64,000 nt of DNA, taken from assembly GCA_949358305.1 (NCBI GenBank), contig OX442324.1:8219601-8283600 (forward strand). Direction: 5' to 3'. Below, piece after piece: positions 11,384 through 21,109 of the stretch. Source of the stretch: Strigamia acuminata. Lineage: Eukaryota; Arthropoda; Chilopoda; Geophilomorpha; Linotaeniidae. The stretch's first letter is position 1; every line of letters begins with the position of its first letter. Made by a program: the position numbers and the translations under genes. The notes below the pieces were generated by a model, which was given only the letters and a program-made list of their open reading frames with translations, ran no database searches and was not told the DNA's origin.

Positions 11384-12582
11384 AGTGTCTCCCTAGCGTC
11401 CTTTGTGACCACCTGGGGTCCCGGGAATGCTAGGTGGCGCAGGGCTCAGCCTTGTCACAGAATACAATCGCAGCTTGGACGGAATACCCGAAGGGCTGCG
11501 ACGATTCTAATAATGGCCCACACCAAAATCTCCAACTAATGCTAACAAAGGTAAATCGACAAGAAGGCGAAATAGACGAATCGATTGCGGATGCAATCCT
11601 CGTGCAAATGAAGGCACGGCACAGCTTTCTCGAAAAGCTGGATGAAAACGCAATTCGGACGTTAATGTCCGAATTCCTCTCGAAAATTCGAGGCTCTTCG
11701 TCCATTTGATAAGATCGGAGATAACCGCCGTTCACCGGGGAACTAAGCGGCGAAAAGCTAGTATTCGTTTCTCGTTGAAACTGCCGCTTCGTGCTAAGCA
11801 GTGTCGGAAAATCCAGATTTGATAAAAAATCTGCAAAAACAAAAGAAATTCGCCTCGAAATCCGCGAAACTCGCGAGACTTCGGACGAAATTAAACAAAT
11901 GTTGAAGGAATAGACAGCCCTGGCTGTCTAGAACGTCGGCGGTACGTCGTAGACGTTCGTAAAACGAAACTGCGAGGTGAAGGATCGTTGGAACCTGAAA
12001 ATAAATTAATTCGGCGCGCAAATTGCGAATTTCGCAACATACACGTCGATAATTAGCAAAATAAACGGTTGTATCAGCAGGCAACCATCCTCTGCTACCA
12101 AATGTAGCAGAGGAGTGCGCAATAATAGGAAAAGTTTGCAAATGTGCGACGAACGATACGCATTCGTATCGTGAAATGCGACGCGAAATATTGACACCAA
12201 AGAAGTGCTTTACACTTATAGCAACGTGTAAAGTAATTTAAACTAAAATATAACTCTATTTAATCTTGGAAAACATATAAAACTTACATAATGGTGTGAA
12301 AATTGGCAGGAAAGCTCTAACCGAGTTGTCTGCCATCTTGGGTTTTGGAAAAAGTACAGATCAGGCACTCTGGTGCTAAAAGTTGACATTAAGTGTCAAA
12401 CATAGAACAAATCATATTAGGAAATGTTACAAATGTATGGAATAACATACGGGACAATGTGAAAGAGTAAACAAATGCCGAATTCGGCTTACAAACAATA
12501 AATACCAACATTATCGGAATATAAACATAATATGGATGTCATAAATATTTAACATCGATAAATAGGCGGTCTTTGGCCAACA
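11384..12582 (-). mobile_element. Copia relic E: 5' LTR plus leader, gag-pol not present here
   Basis: This minus-strand copia fragment is related to B. Its leader (about 11400-12102) shares several blocks with the B leader, including a conserved pair of hairpins (11652-11675 and 11679-11692). Its primer site matches the last 17 bases of initiator tRNA-Met (12084-12100), longer than in the other elements. No gag-pol follows to the left, because element A begins there. If A inserted into E, the rest of E should lie left of this window. Confidence 0.75.
12103..12582 (-). repeat. 5' LTR of copia relic E
   Basis: This LTR of about 480 bp starts TGTAGCAGAGG at 12103, next to the tRNA-Met primer site, and ends GGCCAACA at 12582. 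The B LTR also ends in CCAACA. Internal blocks (for example the CACTTATAG...ACGTG region near 12211) resemble the B LTR, so the families are related. Confidence 0.7.
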
Positions 12583-12869
12583 GCGGCTTAGATAGCGCGG
12601 TAATCATTTGTTGTGTCGCCTGCTCGAAAGAGCTTATTGTTTCATTTTTTGGGCTGCTTATCGATTGATAATGCAAGCATTTAGTTGCCTTTTATGTAAA
12701 GGACAAATCAATGATGATTATCCATTGATTTGTTCTCATGTTTTATGTATTTGACATGTGAAGAACAAATCACATGCCAAGCCCACTTGTCTTTATGATT
12801 TAGGTTTGGCAACTTTGCAAAGAATGTTTGGTCCTTTCTGTCTGCACTCACAACGATTAAGAATCAACA
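12583..12869. other. AT-rich interval between copia relic E and Gypsy remnant H
   Basis: I see no coding frame or RNA gene here. The sequence holds short imperfect repeats of a TTGATTTGTTC-like word in both orientations (about 12700-12775). It may be decayed pol sequence of element H or the flank of E. Confidence 0.4.
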
Positions 12870-13217
12870 GGAAAGACGTTTCTTTCGGCCGTGGATGCCC
12901 GGACCAAGTGGTGTGAAGTCAAAGCAATGACCACGACGACTTCTAGAGCGACGATCGATGTTTTAAAATGTTGGTTTGAACAACATGGCCTGCCGATACT
13001 TGTCCACACGGACAACGGGCCTCAATTCACCTCGGTTGAATTCACTGACTTTTTGTCACGTAACGGAATTCGCCACACACGTTCACCACCATTCCATCAG
13101 GCTACTAATGGAGCCGTGGAAGGCTTTGTGAAGACATTTAAAGCCCAAGTCGGTACATTTTTGGCTATGAACTTGAACATTGCAGACGCTGTCAGCCAAT
13201 TTTCTGCACCCGTCTAG
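12870..13217 (+). pseudogene. Gypsy-type integrase core fragment (element H)
   Basis: This is a decayed retroviral-type integrase catalytic core. The three acidic positions are visible in order: the Asp in SAVDARTKWCEV near 12890, the Asp in HTDNGPQFTS near 13010, and the Glu in NGAVEGFVKTFK near 13117. The spacing and flanking words are those of Ty3/gypsy integrases. There is no intact RT upstream, and the frame stops at 13215-13217. Together with the pol-like tail at 39560-39754 it is probably the host element into which F inserted. Confidence 0.75.
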
Positions 13218-13402
13218 ATGGGTTCCTGGTGTTATTTCTTCGAGGACTTCGTCAACTACTTACGACGTGGCCGTCGGTAACGCCGTAATGTGGAACCTGT
13301 TGGTCTAAAATAGCCCAGAGTATATCGATGTGATATAGGATCACATTTGACCATTCATTTATTTATCATCTCGATGTATTTATCGTTATTATTCCTTTTT
13401 GG

Positions 13403-13995
13403 TGTGACTGCTATGGTCTCTCCCAGTGTAGTCAGGGGACTGAGAACACTTGGTAGGGACGCATACTTCACGTAAATGACGGAGACTTCCCACAATATTG
13501 GTTGGTTGGCCTTTATTGCGTTGTCTAGGGGTATGGGGAAATCCGTCACCCGCTGCAGTGGTGCCACGAAGGCACACCGCACCGGCAACCGACCCGCCGC
13601 GCATCGGGTGGGAACCCAATGCGTGGCGTGGTCGGTTCGACTTAACATTCGTGTCGTACTTACCTACGACCCACGCGTCCACTCATGGAGGCTGTACAAC
13701 GGTGGGAGCCGTCATACTGAGTATCATCGTGGTGAATGGTGAGGAGTACAGAGTCAAACCGGGACACTGCTTGTCCCTCCCAGATGAACACCTTCTCCTC
13801 TCGGGGAGCTGCTGCAGGCACGTCCTTCTCAGGCCGTGTCCAACACTCAACTCTCTCACAACACTCCCTCCTCACCACACCACTCCACTCCCTCCTCCCT
13901 GGGCTAGGTCAACTACCCACGTAGGGGTTGACCTTTGGGGCCGCACGGTGGTGTGTGGCAGTGCCGCAGGTCACCTAGGTGGCCTGGCGGTCACA
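13403..13995 (-). repeat. 3' LTR of element F
   Basis: This 593-bp LTR is GC-rich for the region. On the minus strand it is preceded by the purine tract CTTGGGGGGGGAGA (13996-14009). It differs from the right-hand copy at two bases (near 13548 and 13906). Confidence 0.9.
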
Positions 13996-14066
13996 TCTCC
14001 CCCCCCAAGAAAAAGGTAGGTCCAAGGGGCCACACACAACACCGACGGGGACACGCAAGTCGAGGC

Positions 14067-14339
14067 TGTTGAAAGTATGGATTGATGAACAAATTCCAGG
14101 CCAAAAGTGAGTAAAAGAACAAGATTTAATCATCTCATGCAAGCATGGAGAAAAATCAACAACAAGAGAACAAGTAATAACAACAGTTGCTAAGCAGCTA
14201 GAGAAAACAATCTCAACTACTGTAACCCAATTGATACATCAATGTATACATAATAAATAATTACAAATCAAACAAATCAAGCATGTATAACATTAATTAA
14301 CAATTGCATATCGCAAATCTCGGAGAACAAAAGCCAACA
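14067..14339 (-). repeat. 3' LTR of copia element C
   Basis: This 273-bp LTR starts TGTTGAAAG and ends GCCAACA in plus-strand reading. It appears identical to 20195-20467. Confidence 0.96.
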
Positions 14340-14397
14340 GTAGCCCCCCATTCTCCGAGACATGACTCAATCATATAACAAAAGTAAATGCGAAAAC

Positions 14398-17300
14398 CTA
14401 TCGCAAACCACTGTAAAAATGTTGACATAAATATCGAATGCGGGCAGGCGAGAAAAATTTTGTGAAGATGTCCGCAGGGTTTAATTCACCTGCAACTTTC
14501 CTCAAAATAAAAACACCCTCATTTAGCCAATCCCGCAGGAAAAAGAATTTCACGTCAATGTGCTTTGTCCTCCGATTCTCTATATCGTTGCGGGTGAAAA
14601 AAATCGTCGACAGAGAATCAGAGAACATGGTTGGGGCCGGAAGTTGAAAAATCCGGGTCCGCTCAATCGCACCATGAAGCCAGACAATTTCCTTTGCACC
14701 GTCCAAAAGCGCTAGGAATTCCGCTTCCATAATGGACAAGGCGCAATAGCGTTGCTTACAGCAACCCCAGGAAATGGGAACCCCGAACACCGAAATCGTA
14801 TAACCTCCGAAGCTCTTTCTTGTATCTCGATCTGAGATCCAAGAAGCATCGGAGTGCCCTGATAGAATATCTCCAGTGACCGCGGAAAGCTGAATTGAAT
14901 ATTCCCGCGTATTCTTCACATACTGGAGGATCTGTAGCAAAAGGGCCACGTGCCTTCCAGTAAAGCACGTGTTATATTGTGACATAAGGATAACTGGAAA
15001 GAGGATATCGGGACGCGTTCGAGAAGCTAGAAAGAGCAGAGACCCAATGAGAGACCGATATGGGAATTCATCATCCCTCAAAACACGTTCACCATCTCTA
15101 GCACAATTGACCATCGTGCCAACGGTAATCGGGACTTTGCACAAATGCTCGGAGGAAATTCCGTAGTCTTCAGCAATCTTATCAATGTAATCGCGCTGAT
15201 GGATGCAGATTTTACCACCATCGCGATCAAATTGGACGCCCAACAACTTCGATACCGGACCCAAATCTGTTATCGTGAAAATTGTACGAAGGGCCTTAAC
15301 AGTTCGATCACGCGGATCTTGTCCTTTGGTGAAAAGTACCATGTCATCAACATAAACAAGGATGACAGCATCATAAGTGTTGGAAATAAATACGCCATTA
15401 ATCCCAAGAAGCTTGTGGAAATTAATCCCTAGCAAAGCCTCAACTAGGCGGAAATTCCATTGCCGTCCGCTCTGATGAAGGCCGTAAAGGGCCTTATGAA
15501 GCCTCCATACCTTACCGGCATTCTGAGGAGTTTCCCAGCCCTTAGGAATTCTCATGAAGATAGCTTCATCTAAGTTGCCATATAAATAAGCACCCTTGAC
15601 ATCGAGATGTGCATCTAGCCAGCCTAAAACGACTACTAGAAGCACGAAAAACAGGCGTATAAGCACATAGTTAACCACGGGACTGAAAACCTCGGAATAG
15701 TCGACTCCGAACTTTTGGCTAAAGCCCTGGGCAACCAACATCGCTCTAAAACGGCGCACGACGCCTTCTGCATCGCGCTTGATGTAGTAAACCCATTTAT
15801 TCCCCACAATGTTCACATTAGAAGGAGGTTTCTCAACCTCTTCGTAAACACCTCGCTCACGGAAGAGTGAAAGCTCTTCCTCCATGGCTTTCTGCCAATG
15901 GACACGGTCGGGACTTGCAATAGCTTCCTTATAGGTGCGAGGAACCTGGGCAAATAAGGAGTGCGCGTACCGTGGTGTAGCAGAATAGCAATCCCCTAAT
16001 GCTTCATCTTCTGAAGCCGTAGGACTAGGAAGAGGAAAAGCAGTTGGATCTGCCGGAGGGGGATCAACCGTGCAAACAGGCACGTTCCGGGTGCAAAAGT
16101 CAAAATTATCCCGGTCATATGCTAATCGATGATCTGCGCAATATTGCGCAACGTCAACATGACTCCGTAATCTGGTATGATCCGGGGGATAAAAATACAC
16201 ATCAGTGTTTCCCATAGTCGCACCAGACTGCCGAATCACCTCGGAGCGAGTCCACTTGCCCCCCACAGCCGAAGTAGAAGGCTGAGGCTGATTTAGTGGT
16301 GAGGCAATAGTAGGTGGTGTAGGCAACGGATGCGCTTGCGCTGAAGGTCGAGTAACCACAGGCGGTGGAGGAGGAGGATAAGAAGGTGGAGGAGGATAAG
16401 AAGGCGGAGGAAGATTGGGGGGACGTTGAGGAGGAGGTGGAGGAAGAGGTGGATCGGAATCGAAATCCGAATCTAATGTCACCGATATAGCTCCCTCATC
16501 AGTTACCTCAGTACCCTCATAAAAACGAGGATGTCCCCACATGCAGTTTTCATCAAAACGAACATGCTTTGACTCAAACACTGCACGGCGCTTCGGGCAC
16601 CACACGCGATAACCTCGCGTGCGCAAAGCATAGCCAACAACTACACCCGTCCAGGCTCGAGACTCGAATTTTGAACCACGGACCTGTTGTGGTATGTGCA
16701 CGAAACACCTTGACCCAATCACTTTTAAGTGCTTGAGTGGAACAGCCTTATTGTACCACAGACAATAAGGGATAAGGTTGTTCAGAGATTTATGTGGAAA
16801 GCGATTCTTGAGATAAATCATTGAAACCGCGAGCTCAGCCCACAATTCTCGAGGCAAAGACGTCATCAAAAACAAGGAACGCACGCCTTCAAATAAGGTG
16901 CGGTTAAGGCGTTCCGCAACGCCATTCTGCTCAGGTGTATAAACATTCGTGCGCTGTGCCTTGATGCCACGCTGGAGCAAAAAATTTTCGAAATTTTTAG
17001 AGCAAAATTCCATCCCGTTATCGGTTCTGACTGCTTTAATGCAGCCAGCCCCCCATAATGTTTCCATCCGAGCATGGAAAAGTTTAAAAACTTCAAAAAC
17101 TTCCCCCTTCGTTTTCATAGGGACAACAAAGGAATAGCGAGAAAAGTCATCCACGATCGTTAATAAATAACGAGCGCCACCCACGGAAGTAGTTGGGGAA
17201 TTTCCCCAAACGTCCATATGGATTAAATCCAAAGGCTTCTTACTGGAAATTCTATTCTTTGCACTCGGAAACGAGGCTCGGGTGGATTTAGAACGAGCAC

Positions 17301-18879
17301 ACACGGCACATGCCGGAAATGCGGAAGTCGAAATATCGATTCCGGAAGCATTCGGAGATTTCGCTAAAAAGTGTAAACCTTCGGTATTAAAATGCCCAAA
17401 TCTCCAGTGCCAAAGCTCTAAATCGGATGACTTCCCCTTCGGGGGTTTACAAGGAGGGGATAAAGCAGGTCCCTCGGCAAAAGTGACATGCCGAGCAGGC
17501 TTTATAGTCTGCGCAGAGAGGACCGGCTTGACCACTGAGGTGGCCGTAAGCGCAGGAAGCGGCGCAGATGTAGAATCTGCGGGCAAGACATGCTGAAGGG
17601 AATATAAATCATCCTTCAGTTTGGCATGCAAAAGAAATTGTTTGGCTTTGTCGGACGGATCAAAAATGGTCATTAAACCATTTGAAGCCACAAAATGTAG
17701 TCCGGCGCGATCAATTTTTGACAAACTGACTAAATTACGCGAAAAAGCGGGGGCATGAAGAACATTATGCATTGTGACGGGAAATTCTCCTTTCGCGCCA
17801 CCACGACCAATCCGCAAAACCACGTCACCTATACCATCAACTCGTGAACGGCCTTCACCCAAAATGATGAAATAATTCGAAACGGGCTTGTACGTCGAAA
17901 AAGAATCACGACGGCAACACACGTGATCAGATGAACCCGAATCAATTAGCCATTCCAAAGACGAAGTCGATGCGACGTTGGATTCTGACCGTGCAAAGAA
18001 ACCTAAACCGGACCTTGCACTTGAAACACTTTGAGCACTCGGGGCAGGTGGTGTTGCATTACCGCGTCCACTTTTGCGGTTCCGAGACGAAGATCGGCGA
18101 CCACGATTGGTAGACGAGTTGGAAGACGCAACGCCCTGGACTCGAGGTTTGGGGCACTTGTTCGCATAGTGTCCCATTTCCTTGCAATTAAAGCACTGAA
18201 TTTGTGACAAGGGCTTGAAAACTCTCGTCGGTGCACTCGAAGACGAACTCGCTGACTGTAAACTAGTCGATGACCCCGAATCTGCATTCTTCATCTTCAA
18301 ACGATTAAATTCGGAGAGAAGATGGTCGGAGACTCCCTTTAATGTGAAATCCGCTTTGGACCAATGGTAAATTGTTTGCACGGTCGCCTCGTATGAATCC
18401 GGTAACAAATCCAAAAGTTGATAAGCGACATCCGAATCTGAAAATGTAACTTCCAAGTCCTTTAAAACTGCACGGGCTTTGGTGACACGGCTAATGAAAA
18501 CTGACATGTCTTCATTCGGAAGTAAACGCATCATCAGGAAATCTCGGCGGAGTTTAGCAATTCGGGCAAGAGAAGTCGGCTGAAATGTCGCTTTCAAGGC
18601 TACCCAGGCGTCACGTGCGGAGTCCGCAGCAAGAACAATGTCCTGATATTGGGACTCGACAAACAAGCCAAGCAAGGCTTTTGCACGCTTTGAACGGTCG
18701 TCGTGAAGCTGTTTTCGAGGCTGATCCCAGGCTTCGTCTCTGACCGGAGGATTCTCTGAGATGAAATCATCTACTCCTTTTTCCAAGAGCAAAAATTGGA
18801 TATTTCGGGACCAAGATTCGTAGTTATCAGAGTTCAGTCGTGGAATTGAAAATTGGTGAGATTTGCCGGAATCCGCCAT
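14398..18879 (-). CDS. Copia C Gag-Pol polyprotein (1493 aa)
   Basis: This single uninterrupted copia frame has a UBN2-type Gag and a CCHC knuckle (CFNC...GHY...C) at residue 229. The protease motif is IDSGSSDH at residue 313. The integrase has an HHCC finger and its catalytic motifs HMDVWG, RTDNGMEF and NGVAERLNR. A proline-rich linker lies between integrase and RT. The RT box YVDD is at residue 1176. The RNase H shows SDASWISD and ENRRTKHIDVKFFF. All expected catalytic residues are present. The start chosen opens directly onto Gag (MADSGKSHQFS), with the leader upstream. The encoded enzymes would make and integrate cDNA in virus-like particles. Confidence 0.96.
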   Translation of the reverse strand: MADSGKSHQFSIPRLNSDNYESWSRNIQFLLLEKGVDDFISENPPVRDEAWDQPRKQLHDDRSKRAKALLGLFVESQYQDIVLAADSARDAWVALKATFQPTSLARIAKLRRDFLMMRLLPNEDMSVFISRVTKARAVLKDLEVTFSDSDVAYQLLDLLPDSYEATVQTIYHWSKADFTLKGVSDHLLSEFNRLKMKNADSGSSTSLQSASSSSSAPTRVFKPLSQIQCFNCKEMGHYANKCPKPRVQGVASSNSSTNRGRRSSSRNRKSGRGNATPPAPSAQSVSSARSGLGFFARSESNVASTSSLEWLIDSGSSDHVCCRRDSFSTYKPVSNYFIILGEGRSRVDGIGDVVLRIGRGGAKGEFPVTMHNVLHAPAFSRNLVSLSKIDRAGLHFVASNGLMTIFDPSDKAKQFLLHAKLKDDLYSLQHVLPADSTSAPLPALTATSVVKPVLSAQTIKPARHVTFAEGPALSPPCKPPKGKSSDLELWHWRFGHFNTEGLHFLAKSPNASGIDISTSAFPACAVCARSKSTRASFPSAKNRISSKKPLDLIHMDVWGNSPTTSVGGARYLLTIVDDFSRYSFVVPMKTKGEVFEVFKLFHARMETLWGAGCIKAVRTDNGMEFCSKNFENFLLQRGIKAQRTNVYTPEQNGVAERLNRTLFEGVRSLFLMTSLPRELWAELAVSMIYLKNRFPHKSLNNLIPYCLWYNKAVPLKHLKVIGSRCFVHIPQQVRGSKFESRAWTGVVVGYALRTRGYRVWCPKRRAVFESKHVRFDENCMWGHPRFYEGTEVTDEGAISVTLDSDFDSDPPLPPPPPQRPPNLPPPSYPPPPSYPPPPPPVVTRPSAQAHPLPTPPTIASPLNQPQPSTSAVGGKWTRSEVIRQSGATMGNTDVYFYPPDHTRLRSHVDVAQYCADHRLAYDRDNFDFCTRNVPVCTVDPPPADPTAFPLPSPTASEDEALGDCYSATPRYAHSLFAQVPRTYKEAIASPDRVHWQKAMEEELSLFRERGVYEEVEKPPSNVNIVGNKWVYYIKRDAEGVVRRFRAMLVAQGFSQKFGVDYSEVFSPVVNYVLIRLFFVLLVVVLGWLDAHLDVKGAYLYGNLDEAIFMRIPKGWETPQNAGKVWRLHKALYGLHQSGRQWNFRLVEALLGINFHKLLGINGVFISNTYDAVILVYVDDMVLFTKGQDPRDRTVKALRTIFTITDLGPVSKLLGVQFDRDGGKICIHQRDYIDKIAEDYGISSEHLCKVPITVGTMVNCARDGERVLRDDEFPYRSLIGSLLFLASRTRPDILFPVILMSQYNTCFTGRHVALLLQILQYVKNTREYSIQLSAVTGDILSGHSDASWISDRDTRKSFGGYTISVFGVPISWGCCKQRYCALSIMEAEFLALLDGAKEIVWLHGAIERTRIFQLPAPTMFSDSLSTIFFTRNDIENRRTKHIDVKFFFLRDWLNEGVFILRKVAGELNPADIFTKFFSPARIRYLCQHFYSGLR

Positions 18880-20194
18880 GACGATATAAGTGAGCGGTTC
18901 TGCGAAAAGTTTGGTCGAGGTGACAGGAGAACGCGCGGTATCGTTGTTCGAGGCGGAAAACCAGAATTGGACTATTCAGGTTGCTAGCCAACCCAACTAA
19001 ACAGTGGCCGTTTAGGAGTTGTCGGGAAATAATGGCCCTATGGCCCCCGGATACTCCACTGTCGGGCACGGCAAATTAATACAACGGTCAAAGTGCAATG
19101 ACCGAGGCAAAGATTTGTATCTGTTAGGGCAATTAAATCCACTAACAAATACAAATCCAGGATCCTACACCAGGTCCCTACCAAAAACCTTAATCTTATA
19201 CAAAGTTTCACGAAACTTAATATTTAACAAAGTTTCATGAAAAAAAATGAGGAGAATCTGGTAGAATCTCTTGGAAAACTCGATCAAAACTTCTTGAAAA
19301 TCTCTGCAAATTGGTTGGCAAACTTCTGCCACTTCGTGTCTGATTTCACACGGAAATCCACGCAAAAATCGACGTAACCTGACGAAATCTGCAAAAATAA
19401 ACACGAAAAAGTACATGAGAATTCAATTCAATGTTTAAAATCTTCAAAGATCTTCGAAAATCGACGAAAATCTTGAAAAAAACAGTCACAAAATGCGTCT
19501 GCTGCTCTCGTGTTCGTAATCGACGTAACGGACACAAAAAAAATTTGAAACAAATCCCAAAGTACTCACAACACTTGTAGAAACAAGTGGAATAATCCAG
19601 TAATCCCTGGCACAACACAGTATCGACGAAAAAGCACTAAATTCGATGAAAAGCACGTTAAAATTCGGCGAGAAGATCCTCGTGAAGCGCACGGGTATAT
19701 GGCGCAAAAACAACGAAAATCGGCCCGAAAAACGTGGAAAACATGATGAAAAGTACTCACAATCGTGTGTATAACACGTACACTGCTAAACACAAGCAGA
19801 TACTGGATGGCACAGTCAAAAACTCGATGAAACACGCGAAAATCGTCGGCGAAAATCACTCGGAATTTGGTGCATCGCGATCGGGCGAATCTGCGGCGAT
19901 CATCGGCGAAAATTCACGGAAATCCATCAGGAAAAGTACCCACGATCCTTCTACAAGCTCAGGACAGTACCCACGAAAATTTGCAGCGTTCAAATCCGTT
20001 GCAAATTGCAGAAAAAGCATCAAAATCGTCGGGTGAGCAGGCATGAAGAAACGAGGTCGGCCATTTTGCCAGGAGCGAGTAATCGATCAGCAGGATAAGA
20101 TGAACGAAAATTCATGGAATTTTGACAAAAACTTGGCCAAAATTCAACATGAACAACTCACAGTGATGGAATGAACTCTAATCCTCTGCTACCA
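18880..20194 (-). other. 5' leader of copia C
   Basis: This untranslated leader is about 1.3 kb. It is rich in short GAAAATC/CGAAAATC words. It ends with the initiator tRNA-Met primer site beside the 5' LTR and carries the 18-base word shared with element B (18945-18962), 66 bases before the gag start. I see no convincing coding frame. Confidence 0.75.
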
Positions 20195-20467
20195 TGTTGA
20201 AAGTATGGATTGATGAACAAATTCCAGGCCAAAAGTGAGTAAAAGAACAAGATTTAATCATCTCATGCAAGCATGGAGAAAAATCAACAACAAGAGAACA
20301 AGTAATAACAACAGTTGCTAAGCAGCTAGAGAAAACAATCTCAACTACTGTAACCCAATTGATACATCAATGTATACATAATAAATAATTACAAATCAAA
20401 CAAATCAAGCATGTATAACATTAATTAACAATTGCATATCGCAAATCTCGGAGAACAAAAGCCAACA
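20195..20467 (-). repeat. 5' LTR of copia element C
   Basis: This 273-bp LTR pairs with 14067-14339 and is followed by the target duplication GAGGC at 20468-20472. Confidence 0.96.
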
Positions 20468-20472
20468 GAGGC

Positions 20473-21109
20473 AGACACAACAACGAAGTCAGTCGAAGAC
20501 CACAACTTGTCGGGTTACCGGCGCCGACCTTCGGTGCTGGCGGTCCGAAAACCACTGCACCGTCGGTCCACGATGTTAGCAGCATTGGGCGACAGGAAAC
20601 GCCTCGCCCTAGACTGGCCGAAAACAAAACAAACTATTGGTGTAATACAATGTAAAAAATAATTCACCGGGCCTGAACGTAACAAACCCGGGACGAGATC
20701 ATAAAATAAAATCGAACAAAAAAAAATAAAAAATAAATATGGCATATAAAAATGAAAACAAGGATGGGAGGGGTTGGTCAATCCTCTCGCAAAATAACCG
20801 AAAATAAAGTTACGTTAAACAAACAATGAAAATGATAATTTAAAAAAAAATAATATATATACAATGACCGGGACCTGACCAAGATCCACAGTCGGGAGGT
20901 CCACCGCTGGAACGGGAAAACTCCGGTATCCGTTTTCGTCGGGCACGTGGGCTTGTGGCGTGGCGTCTCCGTCTCGTCACTCGCTTTCGGCTCGGCGTTC
21001 ATGTCCCGGGACAGGCATCTCACGGCATGCTGTTGGGGAAAAAATATTATCGGGACCAGAGGTCCGTCGTTTGTACAATTTCGTGTCCAAGGACGACAGT
21101 CGAGGCTTT
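20473..21109 (-). other. 3' untranslated region of element F (right of C)
   Basis: This stretch lies between the ORF2 stop and the F purine tract and is interrupted by element C. It contains AT-rich, A-tract-rich sequence (20690-20870) and GC-rich sequence next to ORF2. I see no protein signature in it. Its continuation on the other side of C is 13996-14061. Confidence 0.6.

Larger units (their letters stand above)
14067..20467 (-). mobile_element. Copia element C, full length, inserted in element F
   Basis: This complete copia element is 6,401 bp. Its 273-bp LTRs at 14067-14339 and 20195-20467 look identical along their whole length. The target duplication GAGGC is at 14062-14066 and 20468-20472. 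The primer-binding site TGGTAGCAGAGGAT (20181-20194) directly abuts the 5' LTR and matches initiator tRNA-Met. A purine tract with GGGGGG lies beside the 3' LTR at 14340-14351. With one open Gag-Pol frame and identical LTRs, it is the youngest insertion seen here. Confidence 0.97.

Noticed and set aside
13470-14019. Overlapping frames in the F LTR copies (13498-14019 and 38554-39153) as conserved proteins.
   Set aside because: They recur only because the LTRs are duplicates. They have no protein features and run across the LTR border into unrelated sequence.
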